From: Paramuribaculum sp.
GTDB taxonomy: Bacteria; Bacteroidota; Bacteroidia; Bacteroidales; Muribaculaceae
Assembly: GCA_029051835.1 (NCBI GenBank)
Contig: JAIDKJ010000057.1
Coordinates: 1 to 6,457, forward strand
Length of the DNA: 6,457 bases
Direction: 5' to 3'
Part shown: piece after piece, positions 1 through 5,894 of the stretch
Layout of the letters: the number at the start of each line of letters is the position of its first letter
Position numbering within the stretch: position 1 is the stretch's first letter
Made by a program: the position numbers and the translations under genes
Notes under the pieces: model-generated
Told to the model about the DNA's origin: nothing
The model's database searches: none
What the model saw: the letters and a program-made list of their open reading frames with translations, nothing else

Positions 1-33
1 CCCTTAATATTTAACTCAACCAACTGAAACGTT

Positions 34-1299
34 ATGAAGAAAATCTCCCTTTTAGGCTTAGGGCTCTTCACCGCAATGGCTGCCACAGCACAGACCAACG
101 TGGTCAACGACGCCAAGCACATGCTCGATCAGGCCAAGCCTGACTATGCAGCAGTGCAGAAGACCATCCAGCCGGCTCTTCAGGACCCCTCGACCGCCAA
201 TACGGCCATGCCCTGGTACATCAATGGCAAAGCAGGTTTCGGACTCTTCGACAACGCATATATGCAGGAAGCACTCGGCACACAGCTCTCTGCCGACCAG
301 AAAAAGACTGCCGGCATAGGACTGCTTGACGGCTACAACTCCTACATGAAAGCGCTACCCCTCGACGTTGAGATCGACAAGAAGACCGGTGAGCCCAAAC
401 TCGACAAGAAGACAGGCCAGGCCAAACCCGGCAAGCTCGCCAAAGAGATGGTCAAGACAATGAAGGACAACTATATCTCCCTCAAGACCGGTGGCATCTA
501 CCTCTTCGACGTGCAGGACTACAGCGGAGCTTACGACGTTTGGGAAATGTACGTAAACCTCCCCTCCAACCCTGTTCTCGGCACTGACGCCCCCAAAGCT
601 GAAGCCGACACACTCGTCGGACAGATCATGTACTACCAGCTGCTCGCCGCACTCTCCAGCGACCGCAACGCCGAAGCGCTCGCCAAAGTGCCGCAGATCG
701 AAAAGACCGGCTACAAGAACATCGACGTATACGTCTACGGCATAGAGGCCGCACGCCGCCTCAACGACTCTGTGGCACAGCTCGACCTCGCCAAGCGCGG
801 ATATGCTGAATACGGCACACAGAACGTTTCGTTCGTAGGACAGCTCATCAACGAACATCTTCAGCAAAACGACTTCGACGGATGCTACAAGCTCGTCAAC
901 GAAGCCATTGAAGCCACACCCGACACGATGTCGACCATCAAGAGCCAGCTCTACGACATCCTCGGCGTCATCTATGAGCAGCAGGACAAGAACGACGCTG
1001 CCATCGAAGCCTTCGACAAGGCCATCAGCCTCGACGAAACGCAGGGCAAGAACTACTACGACAAGGCTCGTGTGATCTATAACAATGCCGTGAAGATCGA
1101 CGAATCGCTCGTTGAAGCTCCCGAAAGCGAGCGCAAAGCCAAGGTGGATCCTCTGCTGCTCGACGCCGCAAAGCTGTTTGAGAAAGCCTACGAGATCGAC
1201 TCCACCAACCTCACCAACATACCGTCGATCCTCTACCGCCTCTACTACCGCCTCGGAGCAGGATATGAGGAACAGGCTGAAACATGGAAGGACCGCTGA
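34..1299 (+). CDS. Secreted tetratricopeptide-repeat (TPR) protein
   Basis: A 421-residue protein of unknown specific role. It starts with a clear Sec signal peptide: two lysines, a hydrophobic core, and a likely cut after AATA around residues 17-19 (LFTAMAATAQ). There is no lipobox cysteine, so it should be released into the periplasm. The body is mostly helical. The best TPR unit is at residues 304-337 (SQLYDILGVIYEQQ, then AIEAFDKAISLD), and a second TPR-like segment (LLDAAKLFEKAYEIDSTN) follows at about 375-393. TPRs usually mediate protein-protein contacts, and no catalytic motif is visible. A lysine-rich duplicated segment lies at residues 114-131. The ATG is chosen because the signal peptide follows at once; only 33 bp lie upstream in the window and they show no convincing promoter, so transcription may start outside it. 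The gene ends in TGA, 39 bp before a strong terminator. TPR assignment is confident; function is not. Confidence 0.85.
   Translation: MKKISLLGLGLFTAMAATAQTNVVNDAKHMLDQAKPDYAAVQKTIQPALQDPSTANTAMPWYINGKAGFGLFDNAYMQEALGTQLSADQKKTAGIGLLDGYNSYMKALPLDVEIDKKTGEPKLDKKTGQAKPGKLAKEMVKTMKDNYISLKTGGIYLFDVQDYSGAYDVWEMYVNLPSNPVLGTDAPKAEADTLVGQIMYYQLLAALSSDRNAEALAKVPQIEKTGYKNIDVYVYGIEAARRLNDSVAQLDLAKRGYAEYGTQNVSFVGQLINEHLQQNDFDGCYKLVNEAIEATPDTMSTIKSQLYDILGVIYEQQDKNDAAIEAFDKAISLDETQGKNYYDKARVIYNNAVKIDESLVEAPESERKAKVDPLLLDAAKLFEKAYEIDSTNLTNIPSILYRLYYRLGAGYEEQAETWKDR
373..426 (+). repeat. Two-copy 27-bp in-frame tandem repeat inside the TPR gene
   Basis: Units 373-399 and 400-426 match at 22 of 27 bases and encode IDKKTGEPK and LDKKTGQAK (residues 114-122 and 123-131). 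The repeat keeps the frame and forms a basic, hydrophilic, probably exposed loop between helical parts of the protein. It looks like a local duplication that has since diverged; no function is implied. Confidence 0.7.
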
Positions 1300-1338
1300 T
1301 AAGTACACCAGCTGTCAAATAGACACCTGACAATATCC

Positions 1339-1378
1339 CCGGCCGGACACCCGCAAGAGCGTCCGGCCGGATCTTTTA
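1339..1378 (+). terminator. Intrinsic terminator of the TPR gene
   Basis: A perfect 10-bp GC-rich stem (CCGGCCGGAC at 1339-1348 with GTCCGGCCGG at 1361-1370) encloses a 12-nt loop and is followed by a T-rich stretch beginning ATCTTTTATATTTT. It starts 39 bp after the TGA of the TPR gene, so that gene appears to end its transcription unit here. Confidence 0.85.
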
Positions 1379-1429
1379 TATTTTCGCGGGAATATATCCC
1401 CGACCGGCATCCTTTTGACGGAGCGACTG

Positions 1430-1460
1430 TTGGCTGTCTCGCGAAAAAAATGTAACTTCG
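1430..1460 (+). promoter_or_regulatory. Bacteroidota-type promoter for the hexosaminidase gene
   Basis: The -7 box TAACTTCG (1453-1460) matches TAnnTTTG except for one T-to-C change. A TTGG at 1430-1433 sits 19 nt upstream, the expected place for the -33 TTTG element. Transcription would start about 5-7 nt after 1460, leaving a leader of roughly 55 nt that is A-rich and lacks a Shine-Dalgarno sequence, as is usual in this phylum. The leader holds only a weak possible hairpin (ATAAG at 1475-1479 with CTTAT at 1489-1493). No operator is recognisable. Confidence 0.6.
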
Positions 1461-1520
1461 CATCGGATAATACCATAAGCAGAAAATACTTATAGCAAAT
1501 AACCCAAAAAGCCCTTAAAC

Positions 1521-3425
1521 ATGAAAATACTGACATTGGCGGCGCTCGCCGTCCTGTTGGGCATGCCGGCCGCCAACGCCCGTACGGTCGACGTCACGCC
1601 GCTACCGGCCCAAGTCACGGTTGCCGACGGCAATATGATCATCACGTCCGCCACATCGCTTGTGATAGACGCACCGGCCGAGGATGCCGCCAGACTTCGC
1701 GACTATGCCGACACCGAATGGCGACGTTTCGCTCCTGCAGGGAAAAAATCACCGACAGCCATCGAGCTGAAGACCGTAAAACGACTTGACGGAGTGGACT
1801 CACCCGAAGGCTACCGCCTCACCGTCACACCTCGCGCCGCCACCGTAGAGGCCACCACCGGCGCAGGACTCTTCTACGGACTCCAGACACTTATACAGCT
1901 CGCCGACAGCGGCGACACCATACCGGAAGTAGCGATAACCGACTCGCCACGCTTCGGCTACAGAGGCATGATGCTCGACATATCGCGACACTACCGCGAC
2001 AAGGATTTCATCCTCAAGCAGATCGATGCGCTCGCACGGCTCAAGATCAACCGCCTCCACCTGCATCTCACCGATGCGGCCGGATGGCGCATTGAGATCA
2101 AGCGCTATCCGCGCCTGACCGAATATGCGGCATGGCGACCCGAACTCACATGGAAGGAATGGACCGACGGAGGAGCACGATATGCCGAAGCATCCGATTT
2201 TAATGCCCACGGAGGATTCCTCACACAGGACGACGCGCGCGAGATCGTCAGATATGCCGCCGACCGCTACATCACGGTAATACCCGAGATCGAAATGCCT
2301 TCGCACTCCGAGGAACTCACAGCCACATTCCCCGAAATATCCTGCACACACAATCCCAAAGGCGAGCCCGACGTATGCGTCGGCAACGAGCAGACATTCG
2401 AAATACTCCAGAACATACTCGACGAAGTGATGGAGATCTTTCCCTCGGAATACATCCATATCGGAGGCGACGAAGCATCAAAAAAAGCCTGGAAGGAGTG
2501 CGACCTGTGCAGCAAACGAATGACCGAGGAAGGGCTCAAGGATGTTGACCAGCTCCAGAGCTACCTCATACACCGAATAGAACAATATCTCAACTCCAAA
2601 GGACGCTCGCTCATAGGCTGGGACGAAATCATGGAAGGCGGCCTTGCTCCGAATGCCACCGTCATGTCGTGGCGCGGCACCGAAGGCGGCATCAAGGCGG
2701 CCAGAAGCGGCCACCAGGCAGTGATGTCGCCCGGGGGCTACTGCTATCTCGACTCCTATCAGGACGCACCCGCCACACAGCCCGTGGCCATCAGCGGCTA
2801 TCTGCCGCTGGAGCGCGTCTACTCCTACGATCCCGCTCCCGACAGCCTCGGCACCGACGTCACACGATGGATCACAGGCATACAGGGCAACCTCTGGACT
2901 GAATACGTGCCCACAGCCCAGCATGCCGAATACATGCTATGGCCCCGCATGATCGCCATAGCCGAGATCGGATGGACACCGCAGGCACTGCGCTCGTGGG
3001 ACTCGTTCCGACCGCGCGCCCTCAAAGTGGCCGACAACATGCGTAGCCACGGCTACACCGTGTTCGATCTCCGCGGCGAGGCCGGCAACCGCCGCCAGTC
3101 GACACGCCCGGCAGAACATCTCGCCCGAGGCAAAAAAGTCACATACAACGTACCCTGGTGGAGCAACTACAACGCCGCCCGTGAAGCCACTCTGACCGAC
3201 GGACTGCGCGGAGGATGGAGCTACGGCGACGGACGCTGGCAGGGATTCCTCCACCGTGGCGACCAACGTGTCGACGTGACCATCGACCTTGAGAAAGTCA
3301 CCGACATCACCTACGTAGGAGCCGACTTCATGCAGATCACCGGCCCCGGCGTATGGTTCCCCTCCAAAGTGGAGATCTCCGTTTCCGACGACGGCAAGAA
3401 TTTCACCACAATCACCACCATCTAA
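1521..3425 (+). CDS. Secreted GH20 beta-N-acetylhexosaminidase, cut short by an in-frame TAA
   Basis: Glycoside hydrolase family 20 enzyme that removes terminal beta-linked GlcNAc or GalNAc from glycans by substrate-assisted catalysis. Signal peptide: residues 1-20, with cleavage after MPAANA and no lipobox, so periplasmic or exported. Residues about 22-140 form the GH20b N-terminal domain. The catalytic barrel starts at PRFGYRGMMLDISRHY (143 on; R148 is the conserved substrate-binding Arg) and runs to about 510. The signature HIGGDE carries the catalytic pair D317-E318. Pocket residues W367-D368-E369 (IGWDE), W384 (SWRGTEGG) and W459 with E461 (GNLWTE) are all present. From about 531 a discoidin (F5/8 type C)-like beta domain begins (LTDG at 558-561) and stops abruptly at 634. 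The missing end is still encoded in the same frame after the stop. The catalytic domain looks complete, so the truncated protein could be active if the damaged C-terminal domain folds. Monocistronic: own promoter upstream, terminator downstream. Substrate (mucin, host N-glycan, chitin-type) cannot be told from sequence. Confidence 0.93.
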   Translation: MKILTLAALAVLLGMPAANARTVDVTPLPAQVTVADGNMIITSATSLVIDAPAEDAARLRDYADTEWRRFAPAGKKSPTAIELKTVKRLDGVDSPEGYRLTVTPRAATVEATTGAGLFYGLQTLIQLADSGDTIPEVAITDSPRFGYRGMMLDISRHYRDKDFILKQIDALARLKINRLHLHLTDAAGWRIEIKRYPRLTEYAAWRPELTWKEWTDGGARYAEASDFNAHGGFLTQDDAREIVRYAADRYITVIPEIEMPSHSEELTATFPEISCTHNPKGEPDVCVGNEQTFEILQNILDEVMEIFPSEYIHIGGDEASKKAWKECDLCSKRMTEEGLKDVDQLQSYLIHRIEQYLNSKGRSLIGWDEIMEGGLAPNATVMSWRGTEGGIKAARSGHQAVMSPGGYCYLDSYQDAPATQPVAISGYLPLERVYSYDPAPDSLGTDVTRWITGIQGNLWTEYVPTAQHAEYMLWPRMIAIAEIGWTPQALRSWDSFRPRALKVADNMRSHGYTVFDLRGEAGNRRQSTRPAEHLARGKKVTYNVPWWSNYNAAREATLTDGLRGGWSYGDGRWQGFLHRGDQRVDVTIDLEKVTDITYVGADFMQITGPGVWFPSKVEISVSDDGKNFTTITTI

Positions 3426-3560
3426 CAAAAGCAGAAGGACTCCACCGGACTCTCATTCAAAGAATTTTCCTGGAGTGGCAACGCCAAGGCACGCTACGTG
3501 CGCTACTGCGCCACATCAACCGAAGGATGCCAGTTCACCGACGAGATCATCGTAAGATAA
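3426..3560 (+). other. Stranded in-frame 3' end of the hexosaminidase gene (discoidin-like domain tail)
   Basis: Directly after the TAA at 3423-3425 the same frame stays open for 44 codons and ends with TAA at 3558-3560. The translation continues the domain upstream: it contains KARYVRYCATS and FTDEIIVR, the typical final strands of F5/8 type C-like domains on bacterial GH20 enzymes. Read through the stop, the protein would be 679 residues. The terminator stem begins only 22 bp after the second stop, which also marks 3560 as the original gene end. The segment has no credible start codon of its own, so it is most likely not translated unless the TAA is read through. A nonsense substitution (for example CAA to TAA) or a base-call error are the simplest explanations. 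Confidence 0.85.
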
Positions 3561-3582
3561 TACCGGCTTAAACAAACACATC

Positions 3583-3623
3583 TCCGTCCCTCGCGCAACC
3601 ATCGCGGGGGACGGATTGTTTTA
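3583..3623 (+). terminator. Intrinsic terminator of the hexosaminidase gene
   Basis: A 13-bp stem (3583-3595 with 3603-3615, core CCGTCCCTCGCG / CGCGGGGGACGG, one T-G wobble) closes a 7-nt loop (CAACCAT) and is followed by TTGTTTTA. It lies 22 bp after the second TAA (3560) and 157 bp after the premature one (3425). Confidence 0.85.
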
Positions 3624-3649
3624 TACCAAACCGCTTAATAATTCCGTCT

Positions 3650-4207
3650 ATGATCACCATAATCTACGCCCATCCCGATCCGGCAAGCTTCAACCACGCC
3701 ATATTGTCAGCCATCACCGACATGCTCACCGACCGAGGCGACGACTATCAGGTCATCGACCTTTATGCCGACGGATTCAATCCCGTAATGACACGCGATG
3801 GACTCGCCGCAATCACCTCCGACCACATTGCCGACCCTCTCATTGAGCGCTACACTACAATGCTGCAGCGCACCGACCGCGCCATATTCATCTTCCCGAT
3901 ATGGTGGGGCATGATGCCGGCCATGCTGAAAGGCTTCATGGACCGGACATTCGTCAAAGGACGCATCTACGACATTACCGACAATGGCGAGATCATGCCA
4001 TGCCTCTCTGTCGGGCGCACCCTTATCGTCACTACGTCGGAGGGGGATTCAGTTGATTTCAGCCCCTTTGTCAGCGGCTATCTCGCGCCGATGATATTGG
4101 AGCCGACAGGCTTCGGCGGCTGCCGGTGGCTCAACTGCGCTCAGGCCGATACCGGATCAAACGATCTGCGCCGCAACTTCATCGGAGAAGTATTGAAACA
4201 AATCTGA
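3650..4207 (+). CDS. Flavodoxin-fold NAD(P)H (quinone) oxidoreductase, KefF/MdaB-like
   Basis: A 185-residue cytoplasmic flavoprotein of the Flavodoxin_2 (NQO1/MdaB/KefF) type, which transfers two electrons from NAD(P)H to quinones or similar acceptors using bound FAD or FMN. The N-terminus MITIIYAHPDPASFNHAI is the family's first strand and phosphate-binding loop (H8, P9, S13, F14). FPIWWGMMPAMLKGFMDRTF at 82-101 is the second hallmark, the flavin-contact segment with the WWG turn. Length is normal (about 180-200). The ATG is fixed by the fit of MITIIYAHP to family N-termini. It lies 26 bp after the end of the terminator at 3583-3623. A poor promoter match (TTG 3616-3618, 20 nt, TAATTCCG 3639-3646) would give an almost leaderless transcript and is not listed separately. 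The gene converges on nhaC with 14 bp between stops. KefF is the close relative that activates a K+ efflux antiporter, but no KefC-like gene is present, so the physiological substrate is unassigned. Confidence 0.88.
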   Translation: MITIIYAHPDPASFNHAILSAITDMLTDRGDDYQVIDLYADGFNPVMTRDGLAAITSDHIADPLIERYTTMLQRTDRAIFIFPIWWGMMPAMLKGFMDRTFVKGRIYDITDNGEIMPCLSVGRTLIVTTSEGDSVDFSPFVSGYLAPMILEPTGFGGCRWLNCAQADTGSNDLRRNFIGEVLKQI

Positions 4208-4222
4208 CCGTCAGTTGTTTTT
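4196..4222. terminator. Candidate bidirectional terminator overlapping both stop codons
   Basis: Between the two convergent genes AAACAA (4196-4201) pairs with TTGTTT (4215-4220), and CTGA (4204-4207) pairs with TCAG (4211-4214) around a CCG loop, with a 2-nt bulge (AT). On the plus strand the inner hairpin is followed by TTGTTTTT; on the minus strand by ATTTGTTT. It could end transcription from both sides, and the hairpin contains the TGA of the oxidoreductase and abuts the TGA of nhaC. The GC core is only 4 bp, so it would be weak. Confidence 0.4.
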
Positions 4223-5685
4223 CACGCCACTGCCATACGGGCGCGGCGACGACGGGCGGCCTGCAGCCAGTAGGCTACAGCCACCGACATCAGAGGACTC
4301 AGATAGTTGAACACGCACATCGGCGCATATGCGAGCGTCGACACTCCGAGCACCGTCGACTGCGCCATGCCGCACGAATTCCACGGTATCAATACCGACG
4401 TCACTGAAATCGAATCCTCCAGAGCGCGACCGAGCAGCTGCGGCCGCTCGCCAAGCCTCCGGTAGATATTACGGTAGATATTGCTGCCTATGATGATCGA
4501 CAGATACTGGTCGCCGGTGGCACTGTTGAGAAACAGACCGCTTCCGACAGTAGCACCCACAAGATGCCCGGTCGATTTCAGATGTCGGGCGAAACTCCGC
4601 GTTATAGAGCCGAGCATTCCCGAGCCGAGCATCACGCCGCCGAAAATCATCGCACTGCCCACGAGATACACCGTCGGGAGCATCCCTTCCACGCCGCCGG
4701 TGGCCACAAGCGGATCAAGGAGTTCCGAGCCGGTCGACACCTCGGTGGAACTCAGCAGCACTCTCGCTCCCACCGCCACACCGGCCATGAAGCCACTGTC
4801 GCCGCCCGAAAGCATCTCGACAATCTGTGGCTGACACACAAACATCACCGCAAGAGCCACCACAGAGCTGACGGCCAGCGTCAGCGTAGTGCCCGCGCGC
4901 ATGGCGAGCAACGCTATGGTCAGCAGCGGCACCAGCGCAAGCCAAGGCGAAATATTGAACGTCGACGTGATCGCATCGCATATATCCACCTGATCGAAAC
5001 TGCCGCTGACACCCGACAGCAACCCCACACAGGCAAATACCGCCAGCGCGATGGCCATTGCCGGCACAGTCGTCACCATCAGCGAACGTATATGGCTGAA
5101 CAGTTTTACGCCCGTCGAAGAAGCAGCCAGAACCGTCGTATCGCTAAGCGGCGACACCTTGTCGCCGAAATAAGCGCCCGAGATAACCGCACCGGCTATC
5201 CACGCCTCGTCATAGCCCATCACGGTACCGATGCCCATGAACGCCACTCCGATAGTAGCGATCGTGGTCCACGACGTACCGCTCATCACCGACACCACAG
5301 CCGAGATAGAGCAGGCCAGAAAAAGGAACATCACCGGATTGAGCATCTTCACCCCATAGTAGATCATCCCCGGCACAACCCCCGACAGCATCCATGTGGC
5401 GCCTACAGTGCCTATAAACACCAGCACCGGCACCGCCGGAAATATCTGCCTTACGCTCTTGCGCACGCCGAGCATCAGCACCTTCCGCCCTCGCGTAGTG
5501 GTGAGCAGCGTCAGAGCCACACACACGGCCGAAGCGCCCAGCAGCAACTTATAGCCCATCGAGAGCACATCGGAAGCGCCGCGGGTCAGTATCACCACCG
5601 CCAGAGAAATCAAAAGAACCAATATGGGAATCAACGACACACCAAGTGTCGGATTATGCGTTATTTGACTGTGTGTAAATTTCAT
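4222..5685 (-). CDS. nhaC: NhaC-family Na+/H+ antiporter
   Basis: A 487-residue inner-membrane protein exchanging cytoplasmic Na+ for H+, used for sodium and pH homeostasis. About eleven or twelve hydrophobic segments are visible, among them residues 14-33, 43-63, 81-103, 117-135, 141-157, 203-224, 246-262, 266-283, 335-355 and 461-475. Family signatures are strong: IGTVGATWMLSGVVPGMIYYG (91-111), VVSVMSGTSWTTIATIGVAFMGIG (130-153), GAYFGDKVSPLSDTTVLAASSTG (170-192, charged residues within the membrane), and LIPWNSCGMAQ (432-442). The C-terminus is basic (AARRRRARMAVA) and cytoplasmic by the positive-inside rule. Length matches the family. The ATG at 5685 is preferred because a promoter lies just upstream and no further in-frame coding sequence is plausible. 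Transcribed alone from that promoter and converging on the oxidoreductase. NhaC relatives can also be lactate/malate antiporters (MleN) or amino-acid carriers, so ion specificity is inferred from the family. Confidence 0.92.
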   Translation of the reverse strand: MKFTHSQITHNPTLGVSLIPILVLLISLAVVILTRGASDVLSMGYKLLLGASAVCVALTLLTTTRGRKVLMLGVRKSVRQIFPAVPVLVFIGTVGATWMLSGVVPGMIYYGVKMLNPVMFLFLACSISAVVSVMSGTSWTTIATIGVAFMGIGTVMGYDEAWIAGAVISGAYFGDKVSPLSDTTVLAASSTGVKLFSHIRSLMVTTVPAMAIALAVFACVGLLSGVSGSFDQVDICDAITSTFNISPWLALVPLLTIALLAMRAGTTLTLAVSSVVALAVMFVCQPQIVEMLSGGDSGFMAGVAVGARVLLSSTEVSTGSELLDPLVATGGVEGMLPTVYLVGSAMIFGGVMLGSGMLGSITRSFARHLKSTGHLVGATVGSGLFLNSATGDQYLSIIIGSNIYRNIYRRLGERPQLLGRALEDSISVTSVLIPWNSCGMAQSTVLGVSTLAYAPMCVFNYLSPLMSVAVAYWLQAARRRRARMAVA

Positions 5686-5703
5686 TTCGTATTTTTATTC
5701 GTG

Positions 5704-5735
5704 CAAAATTACACTTTTCCCTCCTCCCCTGCAAA
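5704..5735 (-). promoter_or_regulatory. Consensus Bacteroidota promoter for nhaC
   Basis: On the minus strand TTTG (5735-5732) is followed after 20 nt by TAATTTTG (5711-5704), a full match to the TTTG...TAnnTTTG promoter of the primary Bacteroidota sigma factor. The expected start point, about 5-7 nt past 5704, leaves only some 12 nt of A-rich leader before the ATG at 5685 and no room for a leader riboswitch or attenuator. Confidence 0.8.
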
Positions 5736-5767
5736 TTTCCCCTTATAAAAATTCAAAAACAGATACA

Positions 5768-5820
5768 AAAACGCAAAAAAACATGACGGCGCGCCGGAAT
5801 CATCGTTCCGGCACACCGTC
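5768..5820 (-). terminator. Intrinsic terminator downstream of nagB (minus strand)
   Basis: Read on the minus strand, GACGGTGTGCCGGAA (5820-5806) pairs with TTCCGGCGCGCCGTC (5799-5785) over all 15 positions if two G-U wobbles are allowed, with a 6-nt loop (CGATGA). A run of seven T follows after three bases (5781-5775), then GCGTTTT. On the plus strand the two wobbles become C-A mismatches and no T-tract follows, so it acts for minus-strand transcripts. It separates nagB from nhaC, but starts 74 bp after the nagB stop codon. The intervening 5821-5894 holds two small hairpins (AATGC/GCATT at 5859-5872 and AGCCG/CGGCT at 5874-5887). Confidence 0.87.
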
Positions 5821-5894
5821 GTTATTCTGCATCGCCGGCCAACTACAGCAGATCCTTCAATGCATCCGCATTCAGCCGGCTTCGGCTATTATGT

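Noticed and set aside
355..1308. Long minus-strand open frame (317 codons) opposite the TPR gene
   Set aside because: It is an antisense shadow of a strongly coding plus-strand gene with a signal peptide and TPR motifs; its translation is Val/Leu/Glu-rich with no recognisable domain.
1461..1520. Riboswitch or attenuator in the hexosaminidase leader
   Set aside because: The leader is about 55 nt, AT-rich, with only one weak 5-bp hairpin; no known riboswitch core fits.
1800..2924. Minus-strand open frames opposite the GH20 gene
   Set aside because: They are shadows of conserved catalytic-domain codons and show no domain, start context or promoter of their own.
3353..3571. 72-codon plus-strand frame across the interrupted end of the hexosaminidase gene, suggesting a frameshift
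   Set aside because: The domain continuation is in the original hexosaminidase frame, so the defect is an in-frame stop; this other frame encodes Arg/His-rich sequence without similarity to the domain.
3616..3846. Alternative start frame overlapping the oxidoreductase gene
   Set aside because: It is out of frame with the flavodoxin-type protein and has a low-quality, His/Arg-rich translation.
3650..5685. KefF/KefC-like oxidoreductase-antiporter module
   Set aside because: The antiporter is NhaC and not a KefC-type protein, and the genes are convergent, so co-expression as a regulator and channel pair is not supported.
4564..5748. 394-codon plus-strand open frame opposite nhaC
   Set aside because: The translation is extremely rich in His, Arg and Gln, as expected from the complement of GC-rich membrane-protein codons; nhaC on the other strand has clear family signatures and its own promoter.
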